From Halobacillus sp. A5 (GTDB taxonomy: Bacteria > Bacillota > Bacilli > Bacillales > Halobacillaceae), in the NCBI RefSeq assembly GCF_024189315.1, contig NZ_JAIZEO010000001.1, positions 1,364,001 through 1,428,000 on the forward strand: DNA of 64,000 bases, in the 5' to 3' direction. How positions within the stretch are numbered: position 1 is the stretch's first letter; each line of letters opens with the position of its first letter. The notes beneath the pieces are model-generated. The model saw nothing but the letters and a program-made list of their open reading frames with translations. It had not been told where the DNA came from and ran no database searches. Both the position numbers and the translations under genes were made by a program. This document shows positions 1-8,125 of this stretch, piece by piece.

Positions 1-626
1 TTAGCCATCGGCAGCTGAACTTTAAACAGCTTCTGCGCACCAGTGGTTCCAAAGGCATCAGCAGCCTCAATTAATTCATGGGACACCTGCCTGATTCCAA
101 GGTTAGTAAACCTAACCGTCGGAGGTGTAGCGAATATAACGGACGCAAACACACCAGGCACCATCCCGATACTAAAGAATGCTACAGCAGGAATTAAATA
201 AACAAATGCCGGCATAGTCTGCATAAAATCAAGCACTGGAGTTAAAATTTGCTGTACGGTTTTGCTTTTAGCCATCCATATACCAAAAGGTACTCCGATA
301 ATGACGGAAATCAAACTAGCAAATATAACGAGAGTAAATGTATTCATCAGTTCTTCCCACAGTTCCTGGTTTTGAATGTACCATAAGCCAAAAATAACAA
401 AGAGAGGAAGTCCAATCCGTTTCTTTGAAGCAAAGAATGCTAATACAGCAACCACGGCGATAAAAATCCATATCGGAATTGACATTAGTACAGATTCTGC
501 GAAAAATTCAATAAAGTCACCAAAATCATCTTTAAGAAAATCAAACAACCCGCTGAACGTATCTTTGATCCAATCAGTTGCATCAGACACCCATTCTGCA
601 ACGGGAAGCTTAGGAATTTGTTCCAT
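1..626 (-). CDS. opuAB: Glycine betaine ABC transporter permease OpuAB (3' end cut by window edge)
   Basis: Membrane permease of the OpuA-type betaine importer, which brings in compatible solutes under osmotic stress. The first 208 codons are visible and stay open to the left edge, so the C-terminus lies outside the window. The N-terminus has an amphipathic stretch followed by hydrophobic segments, then the permease core typical of the OpuAB/ProW family. The ATG is preceded by GAGGTG and overlaps the end of opuAA by 17 nt in another frame, so the two genes are translationally coupled. Assignment rests on family pattern plus the adjacent CBS-domain ATPase. Confidence 0.88.
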   Translation of the reverse strand, partial: MEQIPKLPVAEWVSDATDWIKDTFSGLFDFLKDDFGDFIEFFAESVLMSIPIWIFIAVVAVLAFFASKKRIGLPLFVIFGLWYIQNQELWEELMNTFTLVIFASLISVIIGVPFGIWMAKSKTVQQILTPVLDFMQTMPAFVYLIPAVAFFSIGMVPGVFASVIFATPPTVRFTNLGIRQVSHELIEAADAFGTTGAQKLFKVQLPMA

Positions 627-1821
627 TTAAATTCACCTCATTTCCGGCTAAGGCTGCTATGACAGCCCCACGCACTATAATGCCAACTAATTTCTCATCT
701 TCTACTACAGCCACAGGAACAGGTGTATCATGAATAATGGAAAAGATATCATTCATCGAAGTGTCTTTTTGCACTTTAGGAACATCAGTCCGCAAAATGG
801 ATTTCAAATCCTTCATTTCCTGTTTCGCTGCTTCGGATACGTCATCTGCTGTTACATAACCATATAGCTTTCGTTTCGCGTCTGTAACATAAATGCTGGA
901 TAGTCCCTCTTTTCTCATGCGCTCCAAAGCCGTACGCGGCCCGTGTTTTTCTATATCTACTGTTTCTGGCCTCTTCATTATATTTTCAGCATTCAATACT
1001 TTAGCACGGTCCACATCTTCAACGAACTTCTCGACATAATCGTTGGCAGGGTTAACTAGAATTTCTTCAGGAGTTCCGATTTGGACAATCCGGCCGTCTT
1101 TCATAAGGGCAATACGATCACCGATACGTAAGGCCTCATCAAGATCATGCGTAATAAAGAGGATCGTTTTTCTCATGGCTTCCTGTAATTCAAGTAGTTC
1201 ATCCTGCATCTCTTTACGAATAAGCGGGTCCAGTGCAGAGAACGCTTCATCCATAAGAAGAACTTCTGGATCGTTAGCCAAAGCACGAGCCAGCCCTACA
1301 CGCTGCTGCATACCGCCTGAAAGCTGCCCGGGGAATTGATGGATATATCCTCCCAACCCGACCATTTCAAGAGATTCTTCTGCTTTTCGTTTTCTTTCTT
1401 CCTTATTTAAGCCCTGAACCTCTAAACCAAATTCTGCATTCTCAAGGACCGTCCGGTGCGGGAATAAACCGAATCGCTGGAAAACCATACTAAGCTTTTC
1501 ACGTCTTACACTGCGTAAGCTTCTTTTGTCCATTTTGGCCAAGTCTTTTCCGTCGATTAGGATGCTTCCTTCTGTCGGATCTATCAACCTGTTGATTAAA
1601 CGGACGAGCGTAGACTTACCACTTCCTGATAAACCCATGATGACGAAGATTTCTCCTTCTTCTACATTAAATGAAGCACGGCTGACCCCTACAGTATTAC
1701 CAGACTTCTTTAATATTTCATCTTTTGACAAACCTTCATCTAAATACTTGGTAGCCTTTCTTGCATTCTTTCCAAAGATTTTAGATAGATTATTAACTTC
1801 TATAATTGGCACTACTTTCAC
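610..1821 (-). CDS. opuAA: Glycine betaine ABC transporter ATP-binding protein OpuAA
   Basis: Cytoplasmic ATPase that powers betaine uptake through OpuAB. The 403-residue protein carries Walker A GLSGSGKS at about residues 63-70, the signature LSGGMQQR, Walker [13 protein letters not shown], and a C-terminal pair of CBS domains (about 270-395), the arrangement of OpuAA/ProV proteins. In the family the CBS module senses ionic strength. First gene of the visible operon, read leftwards into opuAB, and divergent from a GbsR-type regulator gene whose shared intergenic region holds a perfect 18-bp palindrome. Confidence 0.95.
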   Translation of the reverse strand: MKVVPIIEVNNLSKIFGKNARKATKYLDEGLSKDEILKKSGNTVGVSRASFNVEEGEIFVIMGLSGSGKSTLVRLINRLIDPTEGSILIDGKDLAKMDKRSLRSVRREKLSMVFQRFGLFPHRTVLENAEFGLEVQGLNKEERKRKAEESLEMVGLGGYIHQFPGQLSGGMQQRVGLARALANDPEVLLMDEAFSALDPLIRKEMQDELLELQEAMRKTILFITHDLDEALRIGDRIALMKDGRIVQIGTPEEILVNPANDYVEKFVEDVDRAKVLNAENIMKRPETVDIEKHGPRTALERMRKEGLSSIYVTDAKRKLYGYVTADDVSEAAKQEMKDLKSILRTDVPKVQKDTSMNDIFSIIHDTPVPVAVVEDEKLVGIIVRGAVIAALAGNEVNLNGTNS

Positions 1822-1938
1822 CTCTTCTTCTTTTCGTTGCCTGCATGTTCTTCAATCTATTACACGCCTTATACACTGTAACCCAATTGTAATATAAAGT
1901 TCAAACCATATTTTCTATTAATTTAGTTAAAAAATATT

Positions 1939-1956
1939 GTACAGTTTAAACTGTAC
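1939..1956. promoter_or_regulatory. Perfect 18-bp palindrome, candidate operator of the opuA regulator
   Basis: GTACAGTTTAAACTGTAC is an exact inverted repeat lying between the divergent opuAA and GbsR-like genes, about 118 bp upstream of opuAA and 128 bp upstream of the regulator. Position and symmetry fit the binding site of a dimeric winged-helix repressor. That the neighbouring GbsR-like protein binds it is inference. Confidence 0.55.
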
Positions 1957-2083
1957 GCAATGCACGACCGCTTTTATGTAGTTTTGCTCTTAATTTCTCC
2001 ATATTTCGACTAGATATCCCATTTTTCTAATTTCCGACATTATAGTAAGGTTCATTTAGCTAGAAACGAGAAAGGAGGATCCT

Positions 2084-2560
2084 ATGGAAAGTTATCCAAA
2101 CCATCCCCTGGAGTATGTACATACAACGATCATTCATGAATTTTCAAAAACGCTTGAACTTTTTGGGTTTACGCCGGCAGATTCTCGACTTTTCTCCAGC
2201 CTTTACCTCCATGGAAAACCGATGACCTTAGATGAATTGAGCGATTCTCTGGGTAAGAGCAAAACATCCATAAGTACTGGTGTCCGCAGTCTTACAGACC
2301 AGGGTCTTGTCGAAAGAGTATGGAAGAAAGGTATTCGTAAGGATCATTATCAAGCAAATGAACAGCTATTTAATAAATTTATGCAAGCCTTTATAAAGCG
2401 ATGGATTGACAGTTCTACCGCTCAGGCTCAAGCATTAAAGGAAATTAAACGAAGTCACATCTCACCCAGTGACGATATGCTATGCGATCGTCTGAACAGA
2501 ATAATTGAATTTCACAATCAAATCACGGATTCTTTTGAAAAAATTTCAAATGGCCGTTAA
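2084..2560 (+). CDS. GbsR/MarR-type transcriptional regulator, probable repressor of opuA
   Basis: A 158-residue winged-helix protein of the GbsR family. The DNA-binding core spans about residues 35-90, including SLGKSKTSISTGVRSLTDQG and the following basic wing KKGIRKDHYQ. GbsR, OpcR and related proteins repress betaine uptake or synthesis genes in response to betaine or choline. The gene is divergent from opuAA, has the strong ribosome site GAAAGGAGG, and shares a palindrome with it, which points to control of opuA. Ligand and target are inferred from family and position. Confidence 0.85.
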   Translation: MESYPNHPLEYVHTTIIHEFSKTLELFGFTPADSRLFSSLYLHGKPMTLDELSDSLGKSKTSISTGVRSLTDQGLVERVWKKGIRKDHYQANEQLFNKFMQAFIKRWIDSSTAQAQALKEIKRSHISPSDDMLCDRLNRIIEFHNQITDSFEKISNGR

Positions 2561-2765
2561 TTTGACTTCCTCCCTGCCCTTAACCTTTTCTGATAATTAG
2601 AAATATTTTTCAAAAATAGTATAGCGGCACATTATACCTTGAAAAAAAATTATTATCTACTAGAATGAAGAGTAAGTAATAGTTTTCGAGGACTCGATCA
2701 TTTCTGCTTTGAGGGAATTCGCAACGCTTTAAGAATGAACTTAAAACCTAGAAAAGGTGAGATGT

Positions 2766-3344
2766 ATGAACGATAAAATTTCCAAGCAGGATGCGATTTT
2801 TTATAGTCATAAAATGGCACAATTATCCAAAGCGTTATGGAAGGCTATTGAGAAGGATTGGCAGGACTGGATTAAGCCTTTTAAGTTAAATATAAATGAG
2901 CATCATATCTTATGGATTGCTTATCATTTAAAAGGAGCCAGCATATCTGAAATCTCAAAATATGGTGTGATGCATGTTTCTACAGCTTTTAACTTCTCGA
3001 AGAAATTAGAAGAACGAGGGCTGCTGCAGTTTTCAAAACGCGAAAATGACAAAAGGAACACGTATATTAAATTGACGGAAAAAGGTACAGATTTATTAGA
3101 AGATACACTGAAAGATTACGAGCCTAACAATAATTCTGTATTACGCGGTGTTCTCCCGATGACGGAAATGTACGGAAAACTGCCGGAATTTCTTGATTTA
3201 TCTGCACTTATTAAAGAGATATATGGCGATGAGTACATGGAGATTCTTGAGCGATCCCTCGAAAACATTGAAGATGAAAACAATGTGCTGGACGATACCA
3301 AGTCATTAGAAATCTATAAGACTACAACAAGTCAATCCTCTTAA
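2766..3344 (+). CDS. hpr: HTH-type transcriptional regulator Hpr (ScoC)
   Basis: Transition-state MarR-family regulator which in Bacillus represses extracellular proteases, peptide permeases and sporulation genes. The 192-residue product contains the diagnostic Hpr core: [19 protein letters not shown] near the N-terminus, [20 protein letters not shown], then the recognition helix [17 protein letters not shown] and wing [17 protein letters not shown]. An in-frame GTG lies at 2757, but ATG 2766 is better placed behind AGGTGA and gives the normal N-terminus. Monocistronic, ended by a strong terminator. In B. subtilis hpr also lies close to prsA. Confidence 0.95.
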   Translation: MNDKISKQDAIFYSHKMAQLSKALWKAIEKDWQDWIKPFKLNINEHHILWIAYHLKGASISEISKYGVMHVSTAFNFSKKLEERGLLQFSKRENDKRNTYIKLTEKGTDLLEDTLKDYEPNNNSVLRGVLPMTEMYGKLPEFLDLSALIKEIYGDEYMEILERSLENIEDENNVLDDTKSLEIYKTTTSQSS

Positions 3345-3348
3345 AATG

Positions 3349-3379
3349 ACTCCCCTTCGTATATGAAGGGGAGTTTTTC
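3349..3379 (+). terminator. Rho-independent terminator after hpr
   Basis: Ten-base-pair stem ACTCCCCTTC/GAAGGGGAGT with a six-base loop, followed by a T-run. Confidence 0.9.
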
Positions 3380-3683
3380 TATACAATCAATTAATTGACC
3401 TGTCTGTCCACGCAACAGCCCATCCTTTCCAAGATACAGCCTGTAAAGGTATTCAGTAACATTTTTCGACAACCCACATCATTCTTTATTATTAAATAAA
3501 CGTTGATTTCATGCGGGTTTTCTGTTCTTAAAAAAACTAATATTTTTTTTACGATAAACCTATTGCTTTTTCCCACAAAACATACTATTATTCATCTAGT
3601 GTTCAAAGTAAGCACCACTCATTAACACACTCGAAATCATACTAATTTTCATAGAAATATATACAGCAAAGGGGGATTCTAAG
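3380..3683. other. AT-rich intergenic region, no gene supported
   Basis: About 300 bases between the hpr terminator and the next gene. A short open frame on the minus strand (3391-3576) has no ribosome site, no recognisable domain and faces a terminator, so it is not called. The last 100 bases presumably hold the promoter of the next gene; AAAGGGGGAT immediately precedes its ATG. Confidence 0.5.
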
Positions 3684-4232
3684 ATGAATTGCTGGAAATC
3701 AGTAAACATCAATAAGGAATTCGGACTTAACCGCGTTTATTTATTGTCATTCTTAACAGGATTGATGTCCTTTTTAGTTTTATATCTGCCATTTTCCATA
3801 ATGCATGGAACAGAGGATGTTAAGGATCATGGTTTTCTGCCGTTAGTGATCATCTTATTATTCCTGCCTTCCATCCATCGGTTAATGCATATACTGCCAT
3901 TACTGTTAGCCTATAAAAAAGTAAGAGTGAATTTCGCATTTGCGAATAGAATGACGCCGACTTTTGCCTATCAATGCAAGTCGAAGCTTTCCAAAAGCAT
4001 GTCTATTCTGATGGCACTGTCGCCTACATTCTTTATTACAGCTCCAGCAATTGTGATGAGCTTTGCATTACCTGGATACTTTGCCTATCTCGTCATACTG
4101 GCCGCTGTAAATATTGGATTATCGTTTAGTGATTATTTATATTTAAATCAGTTTATAAGAGCACCTCGTCAATGTATTATTGAAAATGCTAAAGATGGTT
4201 ATGATATTCTCGTCCGTAATCCAGAAATCTAA
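3684..4232 (+). CDS. DUF3267-like integral membrane protein
   Basis: A 182-residue membrane protein with four hydrophobic segments, at about residues 20-45, 55-80, 105-125 and 130-155. HRLMHILPLLLAY sits where DUF3267 proteins usually carry an H-E-x-x-H-like motif. The second position is R rather than E, so catalytic activity as a metalloprotease is doubtful. Comparable proteins occur between hpr and prsA in other Bacillaceae (YhaJ region, recalled not searched). Its own ribosome site (AAAGGGGG) and terminator make it a single-gene unit. Function unknown. Confidence 0.6.
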   Translation: MNCWKSVNINKEFGLNRVYLLSFLTGLMSFLVLYLPFSIMHGTEDVKDHGFLPLVIILLFLPSIHRLMHILPLLLAYKKVRVNFAFANRMTPTFAYQCKSKLSKSMSILMALSPTFFITAPAIVMSFALPGYFAYLVILAAVNIGLSFSDYLYLNQFIRAPRQCIIENAKDGYDILVRNPEI

Positions 4233-4233
4233 C

Positions 4234-4270
4234 AAACACAGTGCTCCCTTATAGCGGGTACTGTGTTTTA
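4234..4270 (+). terminator. Terminator after the DUF3267-like gene
   Basis: Stem ACACAGT/ACTGTGT extended inward by GCTCCC/CGGGT pairing and followed by TTTTATTTT. Confidence 0.8.
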
Positions 4271-4346
4271 TTTTGAGGTTTTCTTCTGTTCAACAGCGGG
4301 AATCTTTGGTAGAGTGGTTTCATAGGGAATAAAGGAGGTTTTTACA

Positions 4347-4532
4347 ATCATTGCAATATTATTTGTTATCTACGGACTTATCGTACTTTTTATATTCAAT
4401 TCTCTTACACATTCCTTATGTTTAAAAACAAAGATGTCTACTGAAAAACAATTAAAAGTCTTCCGAACGATTAATATTCTTATAACGATCCTGCTGATCA
4501 CATCCTACGTAGATGTTGTCAACCATATGTAA
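4347..4532 (+). CDS. Small two-helix membrane protein with an apparent ATC or ATT start
   Basis: An open frame of 61 codons follows the perfect ribosome site AAAGGAGG (4331-4338) but contains no ATG, GTG or TTG near that site. The first codons at suitable distance are ATC 4347 (8 nt) and ATT 4350 (11 nt). The product has a hydrophobic helix (IIAILFVIYGLIVLFIFNSL), a short basic loop with KTKMSTEKQLK, then a second helix (TINILITILLITSY). A strong terminator follows directly. Ribosome site, topology and terminator argue for a real gene. An upstream sequencing error or decay from ATG to ATC or ATT is the alternative. Not recognised. Confidence 0.5.
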   Translation: MIAILFVIYGLIVLFIFNSLTHSLCLKTKMSTEKQLKVFRTINILITILLITSYVDVVNHM

Positions 4533-4534
4533 AC

Positions 4535-4568
4535 AACAGGCTGCACCTTCGGGTACAGCCTGTTTTTC
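4535..4568 (+). terminator. Terminator after the small membrane protein gene
   Basis: Nine-base-pair stem AACAGGCTG/CAGCCTGTT with a TTCG-containing loop and T-run. Confidence 0.85.
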
Positions 4569-4577
4569 TTTATTATC

Positions 4578-4661
4578 TTATAGCCAAGCCGCACCTACGA
4601 TGATGAGTAGAATAAACAATACTACGATTAGCGCAAAGCCTCCACCATATCCGTAACCCAT
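4578..4661 (-). CDS. YjcZ-type 27-residue sporulation peptide
   Basis: Tiny hydrophobic peptide beginning [20 protein letters not shown] and ending AAWL. A glycine/tyrosine-rich N-terminus followed by one transmembrane helix is the hallmark of the YjcZ/SscA-like family of very small spore-former proteins. The ATG is preceded by GGGGGTGAAG. It is convergent with the small membrane protein gene across a terminator. A spore-related role is family knowledge; nothing here shows it directly. Confidence 0.75.
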   Translation of the reverse strand: MGYGYGGGFALIVVLFILLIIVGAAWL

Positions 4662-4679
4662 ATCTTCACCCCCATGCTT

Positions 4680-5190
4680 AAGACATAACACATCATATGC
4701 CTTTTTCTTATTATTCGAATGGGCAGTCACCTACCCATTTTCCTATTTTTTTTATACGTATAGAACCAATGATACAAAATGTGGTATATTAGTTTATGGA
4801 CTATGCGAGAAAGTTTCCTGGGCTTCAGCTTCAATGTTTTTTTAATGCTTAACAATTTGATCGATTTAACCCTGTGAAATTTGATCGTTTATTTCTTTGG
4901 CTCTGTTAAACACTGATTTTGATATTACCCCCAAAATATACAATTGTTTAGTTTTGCTTACACTTTTAACGTTCATCAACTGGACACCGAATCTAAAGAG
5001 CAAAGCTCAAGGAGAACCGGCGGCTGTCTGCGAAAACGGACCGTCAATCTCGAATTAAAGTTTTCAATTGGTTTAGTAGATGGATACGAAACGATAAGGT
5101 ATTACCTTGTTTTCACCCTAATATCAACACCAGTATTAACACAGCCATATCATTAAAAACAACATACGCTTGAGGAGTGTACAATTAAAA
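4680..5190 (+). promoter_or_regulatory. Long region upstream of prsA, probably promoter and leader
   Basis: About 510 bases with no convincing gene. A promoter-like TGTGGTATATT lies near 4780 and another AT-rich box (AAAATATACAAT) near 4935, so the prsA leader could be roughly 250-400 nt. It contains a repeated TTTGATCG (about 4855 and 4880), a GC-rich patch near 5015-5050, and a small hairpin AAGGTA/TACCTT near 5096-5108. A 70-codon open frame (4944-5156) lacks a ribosome site and is not called. Confidence 0.35.
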
Positions 5191-6129
5191 ATGAAAAAAA
5201 CAATACTTACTGCATTACTTGCTTCCGGTTTAGTAGTTTTATCTGCTTGTTCAGAAGAAGGTGATGCTGAAGCAGTAGTTGAAACGAGTGGCGGAGATGT
5301 CACTAAAGAAGAATTCTATGAAGAGCTGAAGAAGAATTCCGGGGAAGAGGTCCTTCAGCAGCTTGTTTTAAATAAAATACTCGAAGATAACTATGATGTT
5401 TCCGATGAAGACGTCGATAAGGAACTTAACACTTTAAAAGATCAATATGGAGACCAGTTCGAGATGGTCCTTCAGCAGAGTGGTTTCTCAGATGAGGACG
5501 AGTTTAAAGAAACGATCCGCCTGAGTCTGCTTCAGGAACAGGCCGCTGCTGAAAATGTAGACATCTCTGAAGAAGAAATGGAAACTTACTATGAGCGTAT
5601 GAAGACAGAAGTAGAAGCGAGTCATATACTTGTAGAAGATGAAGAAACTGCAGACGAGGTTAAAGAAAAACTGGATGAAGGTGGAGACTTCGCCGATCTT
5701 GCCAGCGAGTATTCGTCAGACCCATCTGCTGAAGAAGGCGGAGAGCTTGGCTTTTTTGGACCTGGCACCATGGATTCAAACTTCGAAGATGCTGTTTATA
5801 ATCTTGAAGTCGATGAAATTAGTGATCCTGTAGAATCACAGTTCGGCTTTCACATTATTAAAGTCACAGATACGCGTGAAGTGGAAGATGTTGAATCTTA
5901 TGAAGATTCCAAAGATGAAATCAAACGTACATTAGTTAGTCAAAATGTAGATCAACAGCAACTGCAGGAGCAAATGAATCAGCTGTTGGAAGAATCTGAA
6001 ATTGATGTCAAAATTGAAGAATATGAAGATTTATTCGAACAGCCTGAAGCTCCTGTAGAAGACCCTGAAGAAGAAACAGAAGAAGGCGAAGAGGAAGCTG
6101 AAGAAGAGAGCGAAGATACAGAAGAATAA
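5191..6129 (+). CDS. prsA: Foldase lipoprotein PrsA (peptidyl-prolyl isomerase)
   Basis: Extracytoplasmic chaperone that folds exported proteins at the membrane-wall interface. The 312-residue product has a lipoprotein signal (MKKTILTALLASGLVVLSAC, Cys20 lipidated), an acidic helical N-domain, a parvulin PPIC domain at about residues 140-230 (VEASHILVEDE through GFHIIKVTD), and an acidic tail made almost entirely of Glu, Asp and Ser. A TTG at 5170 is in frame, but ATG 5191 behind GAGGAG gives the proper signal peptide. The strongly acidic composition suits a halophilic host. It converges on yhaL across a shared terminator. Confidence 0.96.
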   Translation: MKKTILTALLASGLVVLSACSEEGDAEAVVETSGGDVTKEEFYEELKKNSGEEVLQQLVLNKILEDNYDVSDEDVDKELNTLKDQYGDQFEMVLQQSGFSDEDEFKETIRLSLLQEQAAAENVDISEEEMETYYERMKTEVEASHILVEDEETADEVKEKLDEGGDFADLASEYSSDPSAEEGGELGFFGPGTMDSNFEDAVYNLEVDEISDPVESQFGFHIIKVTDTREVEDVESYEDSKDEIKRTLVSQNVDQQQLQEQMNQLLEESEIDVKIEEYEDLFEQPEAPVEDPEEETEEGEEEAEEESEDTEE

Positions 6130-6139
6130 CGACCAATGA

Positions 6140-6178
6140 CAAAGAGCAAGGTAGTCCATCTACCTTGCTCTTTGTTTG
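6140..6178. terminator. Bidirectional terminator between prsA and yhaL
   Basis: A 15-bp perfect stem, CAAAGAGCAAGGTAG with its complement, and a five-base loop. Its right arm overlaps the yhaL stop codon. Confidence 0.9.
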
Positions 6179-6372
6179 ATTTGAGAATGATCTCTCTGTT
6201 TATTTCTTTTTTCTTTCTCTTCTTCCATTCGTGTTAAATACACCCTGCCTTCTTTCTCAATAAATTGCTGTTCCACCTTTTGTTCCGCTTTCATTGCCCG
6301 GTATGCCATAAACCCACTGAGAAAAATAAATATAATACAAAAGAACACCCACACTGGAAGTCCTAGAATCAT
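6160..6372 (-). CDS. yhaL: Sporulation protein YhaL
   Basis: A 70-residue protein with one N-terminal transmembrane helix (about residues 5-24) and a charged cytoplasmic tail rich in Lys and Glu (EEEKEKRNKQRD). Length, topology and position directly downstream of yhaM and convergent with prsA match YhaL, described in B. subtilis as a sporulation protein. No terminator lies between yhaM and this gene, so it may be the last cistron of that unit. Confidence 0.8.
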   Translation of the reverse strand: MILGLPVWVFFCIIFIFLSGFMAYRAMKAEQKVEQQFIEKEGRVYLTRMEEEKEKRNKQRDHSQIKQRAR

Positions 6373-6441
6373 ACCCTTACCTCCCTGTCCACTCTTTTTA
6401 TAATAAGTTTATGAACCAGAACGACGGGATATGACGACCGG

Positions 6442-7389
6442 TTAAGAATCCTCAAAGGCAGGTTTGTAGAACGAGCGTTGGTCCATTGCATAGACTCGTT
6501 CTGTAAATTCACCAGGACCCACTTTTCTTAAGGCCCGGTTCAGCATATTCATTTGGGCATCGATCATATCGATGTGATGCAGCAGCGCCGCTTCTCTTAC
6601 CAAAGGTGGCTTTGGACTTCCCCATTCCGCCTTTCCATGGTGACTTAAAACCATGTGTTGAAGAATGGTTACCTCTTCCCCTTCGATTTGCAAGTCATCT
6701 GCTGCACTTTTAATTTGTTCCACCATCATCGGAATATGCCCGATTAGTTTTCCTTCGAGTGTATACGAAGGTGAACCGGAGTTAGAGAGTTCTTTTACCT
6801 TCCCTAAGTCATGAAGGATAATTCCTGCATAAAGCAGATCAGCATTTATCTCTGGATATAAATTCTTTAACTGTTGTGCGATATTTAACATAGATACAAT
6901 ATGGTGGGCCAGCCCTGAAACATATTCATGGTGATTCCTTACAGCAGCCGGGTATGTGAGCAATTCTTCTTGATAGTTCTTAACAAAATGCCGAGTAATT
7001 CTCTGGATGTTCGGATTTTTCATTTCAAATATGATTTCCGTAATCTTATCCATTAAATCCTCTTTCTTTACAGGGGCCTTTTCTACAAAGTCCGAAGCCT
7101 GCACACCGTCGGCCGCCTGGACGGGCCTTATACTTTGAATCTTCAGTTGTGGCCGGTTCCTAAATTGCCCTACTTCACCTGTAACTTTAACAAGCTCTCC
7201 TTGTGAGAAGACCCCTTCGTCCTCTGGTGTGGCTTCCCAAAGCTTTGCATCAATCTCTCCAGTTGTGTCTTTAAGCATTAAGGATAGAAATGGTTTTCCA
7301 TTACTTGCTACACCTTTAGAGGCTGTTTTTATTAAAAGGAAATGATCAAACGTTTCCCCGATTTGATAGTTTGAAATTCCTTTTTTCAT
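6442..7389 (-). CDS. yhaM: 3'-5' exoribonuclease YhaM
   Basis: Cytoplasmic 3'-5' exonuclease acting on RNA (and ssDNA in vitro). The 315-residue protein has an N-terminal OB-fold (about 15-90, with [11 protein letters not shown]) and an HD domain (about 160-285) with metal-binding motifs [22 protein letters not shown] and [15 protein letters not shown]. Length equals the Bacillus family norm. The start ATG lies behind GGGGGAG. In B. subtilis yhaM adjoins yhaN directly, whereas here a GbsR-like gene with its own terminator separates them. Confidence 0.96.
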   Translation of the reverse strand: MKKGISNYQIGETFDHFLLIKTASKGVASNGKPFLSLMLKDTTGEIDAKLWEATPEDEGVFSQGELVKVTGEVGQFRNRPQLKIQSIRPVQAADGVQASDFVEKAPVKKEDLMDKITEIIFEMKNPNIQRITRHFVKNYQEELLTYPAAVRNHHEYVSGLAHHIVSMLNIAQQLKNLYPEINADLLYAGIILHDLGKVKELSNSGSPSYTLEGKLIGHIPMMVEQIKSAADDLQIEGEEVTILQHMVLSHHGKAEWGSPKPPLVREAALLHHIDMIDAQMNMLNRALRKVGPGEFTERVYAMDQRSFYKPAFEDS

Positions 7390-7414
7390 CTGGCTCCCCC
7401 CTCGACTTTGTAAA

Positions 7415-7477
7415 AAAAGACCGCTCCTTTATCCCAGTCCCTGATTCTTTAGATCAAGGAATGAACAGGAACAGTCT
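7415..7477 (-). terminator. Probable terminator of the GbsR-like gene
   Basis: Read on the minus strand, AGACTGTTCC pairs with GGAGCGGTCT (with G-U pairs) around an internal GATC-centred hairpin, followed by seven Ts. Confidence 0.6.
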
Positions 7478-7481
7478 TATC

Positions 7482-8051
7482 TCATTTATTTCTGTTTGTT
7501 TTCTCCTGCTCGATCTTAGGAACGAATTCAAAGATCTCGCCTGATTCTACTACGTGAATAAACCGCATGAGCCATCTATAGTAATCCTGAGCATATTGAA
7601 GGCGGTCAATATCTACTTCAATTTTCTCTATTAATTCTGCATCAGTAGTCTGCTCTTTTATTTTTGTCAGTTCATAAATAGCTTCATCCGCTTCTTCAAT
7701 ATTCGTCTCCGTATGGTGCCTCCAGCGGCTGCCAAAAAGAGAAGTAAAAGATTTATACCAATCCTCTTCAGATTTATACAAATCCTTACGCACCCCTTTT
7801 TTAAAGGAGGGTTCAACCATTTTCATATCAGACAATGCGCGTACTCCGGTAGACATACTTGTTTTGCTCATTTCCAGTGCTTCCCGCATATCATCCAGTG
7901 TCATTGGTTCCTCAGCGAAATAGAGAACTCCATATAACCGTCCAATCGATGGCGTGACCCCGTAAAGGTTCATATTTTTAGAGATGACCTGGATGAATTG
8001 TTCAATAGTATTTTGATACTTTTCCCAGCTGTTTGTAGGTTGTTCTGCCAA
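7482..8051 (-). CDS. GbsR-type transcriptional regulator
   Basis: A GbsR/MarR-family protein of about 189 residues with the winged-helix segment LEMSKTSMSTGVRALSDMKM and basic wing FKKGVRKDLYKSE. It then has a long helical C-terminal half resembling B. subtilis GbsR, which represses betaine synthesis and choline uptake genes. The upstream ATG (8072) has no ribosome site. TTG 8051 follows GGAGGG by six bases and starts at the conserved region, so TTG is preferred. No gbsA, gbsB or choline transporter is nearby; targets must lie elsewhere. Longer and clearly distinct from the regulator beside opuA. Confidence 0.85.
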   Translation of the reverse strand: MAEQPTNSWEKYQNTIEQFIQVISKNMNLYGVTPSIGRLYGVLYFAEEPMTLDDMREALEMSKTSMSTGVRALSDMKMVEPSFKKGVRKDLYKSEEDWYKSFTSLFGSRWRHHTETNIEEADEAIYELTKIKEQTTDAELIEKIEVDIDRLQYAQDYYRWLMRFIHVVESGEIFEFVPKIEQEKTNRNK

Positions 8052-8125
8052 AGGGCCGCCCTCCATTCCCATGTACGTGATTTAATCTTAAAATATTTTA
8101 TCATTAATAGTTTAAATTTGCGACC

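Noticed and set aside
3391-3576. 61-codon minus-strand open frame after hpr
   Set aside because: No ribosome site, no recognisable features, AT-rich chance frame.
4944-5156. 70-codon open frame upstream of prsA
   Set aside because: No ribosome site and no domain; more likely part of the prsA leader.
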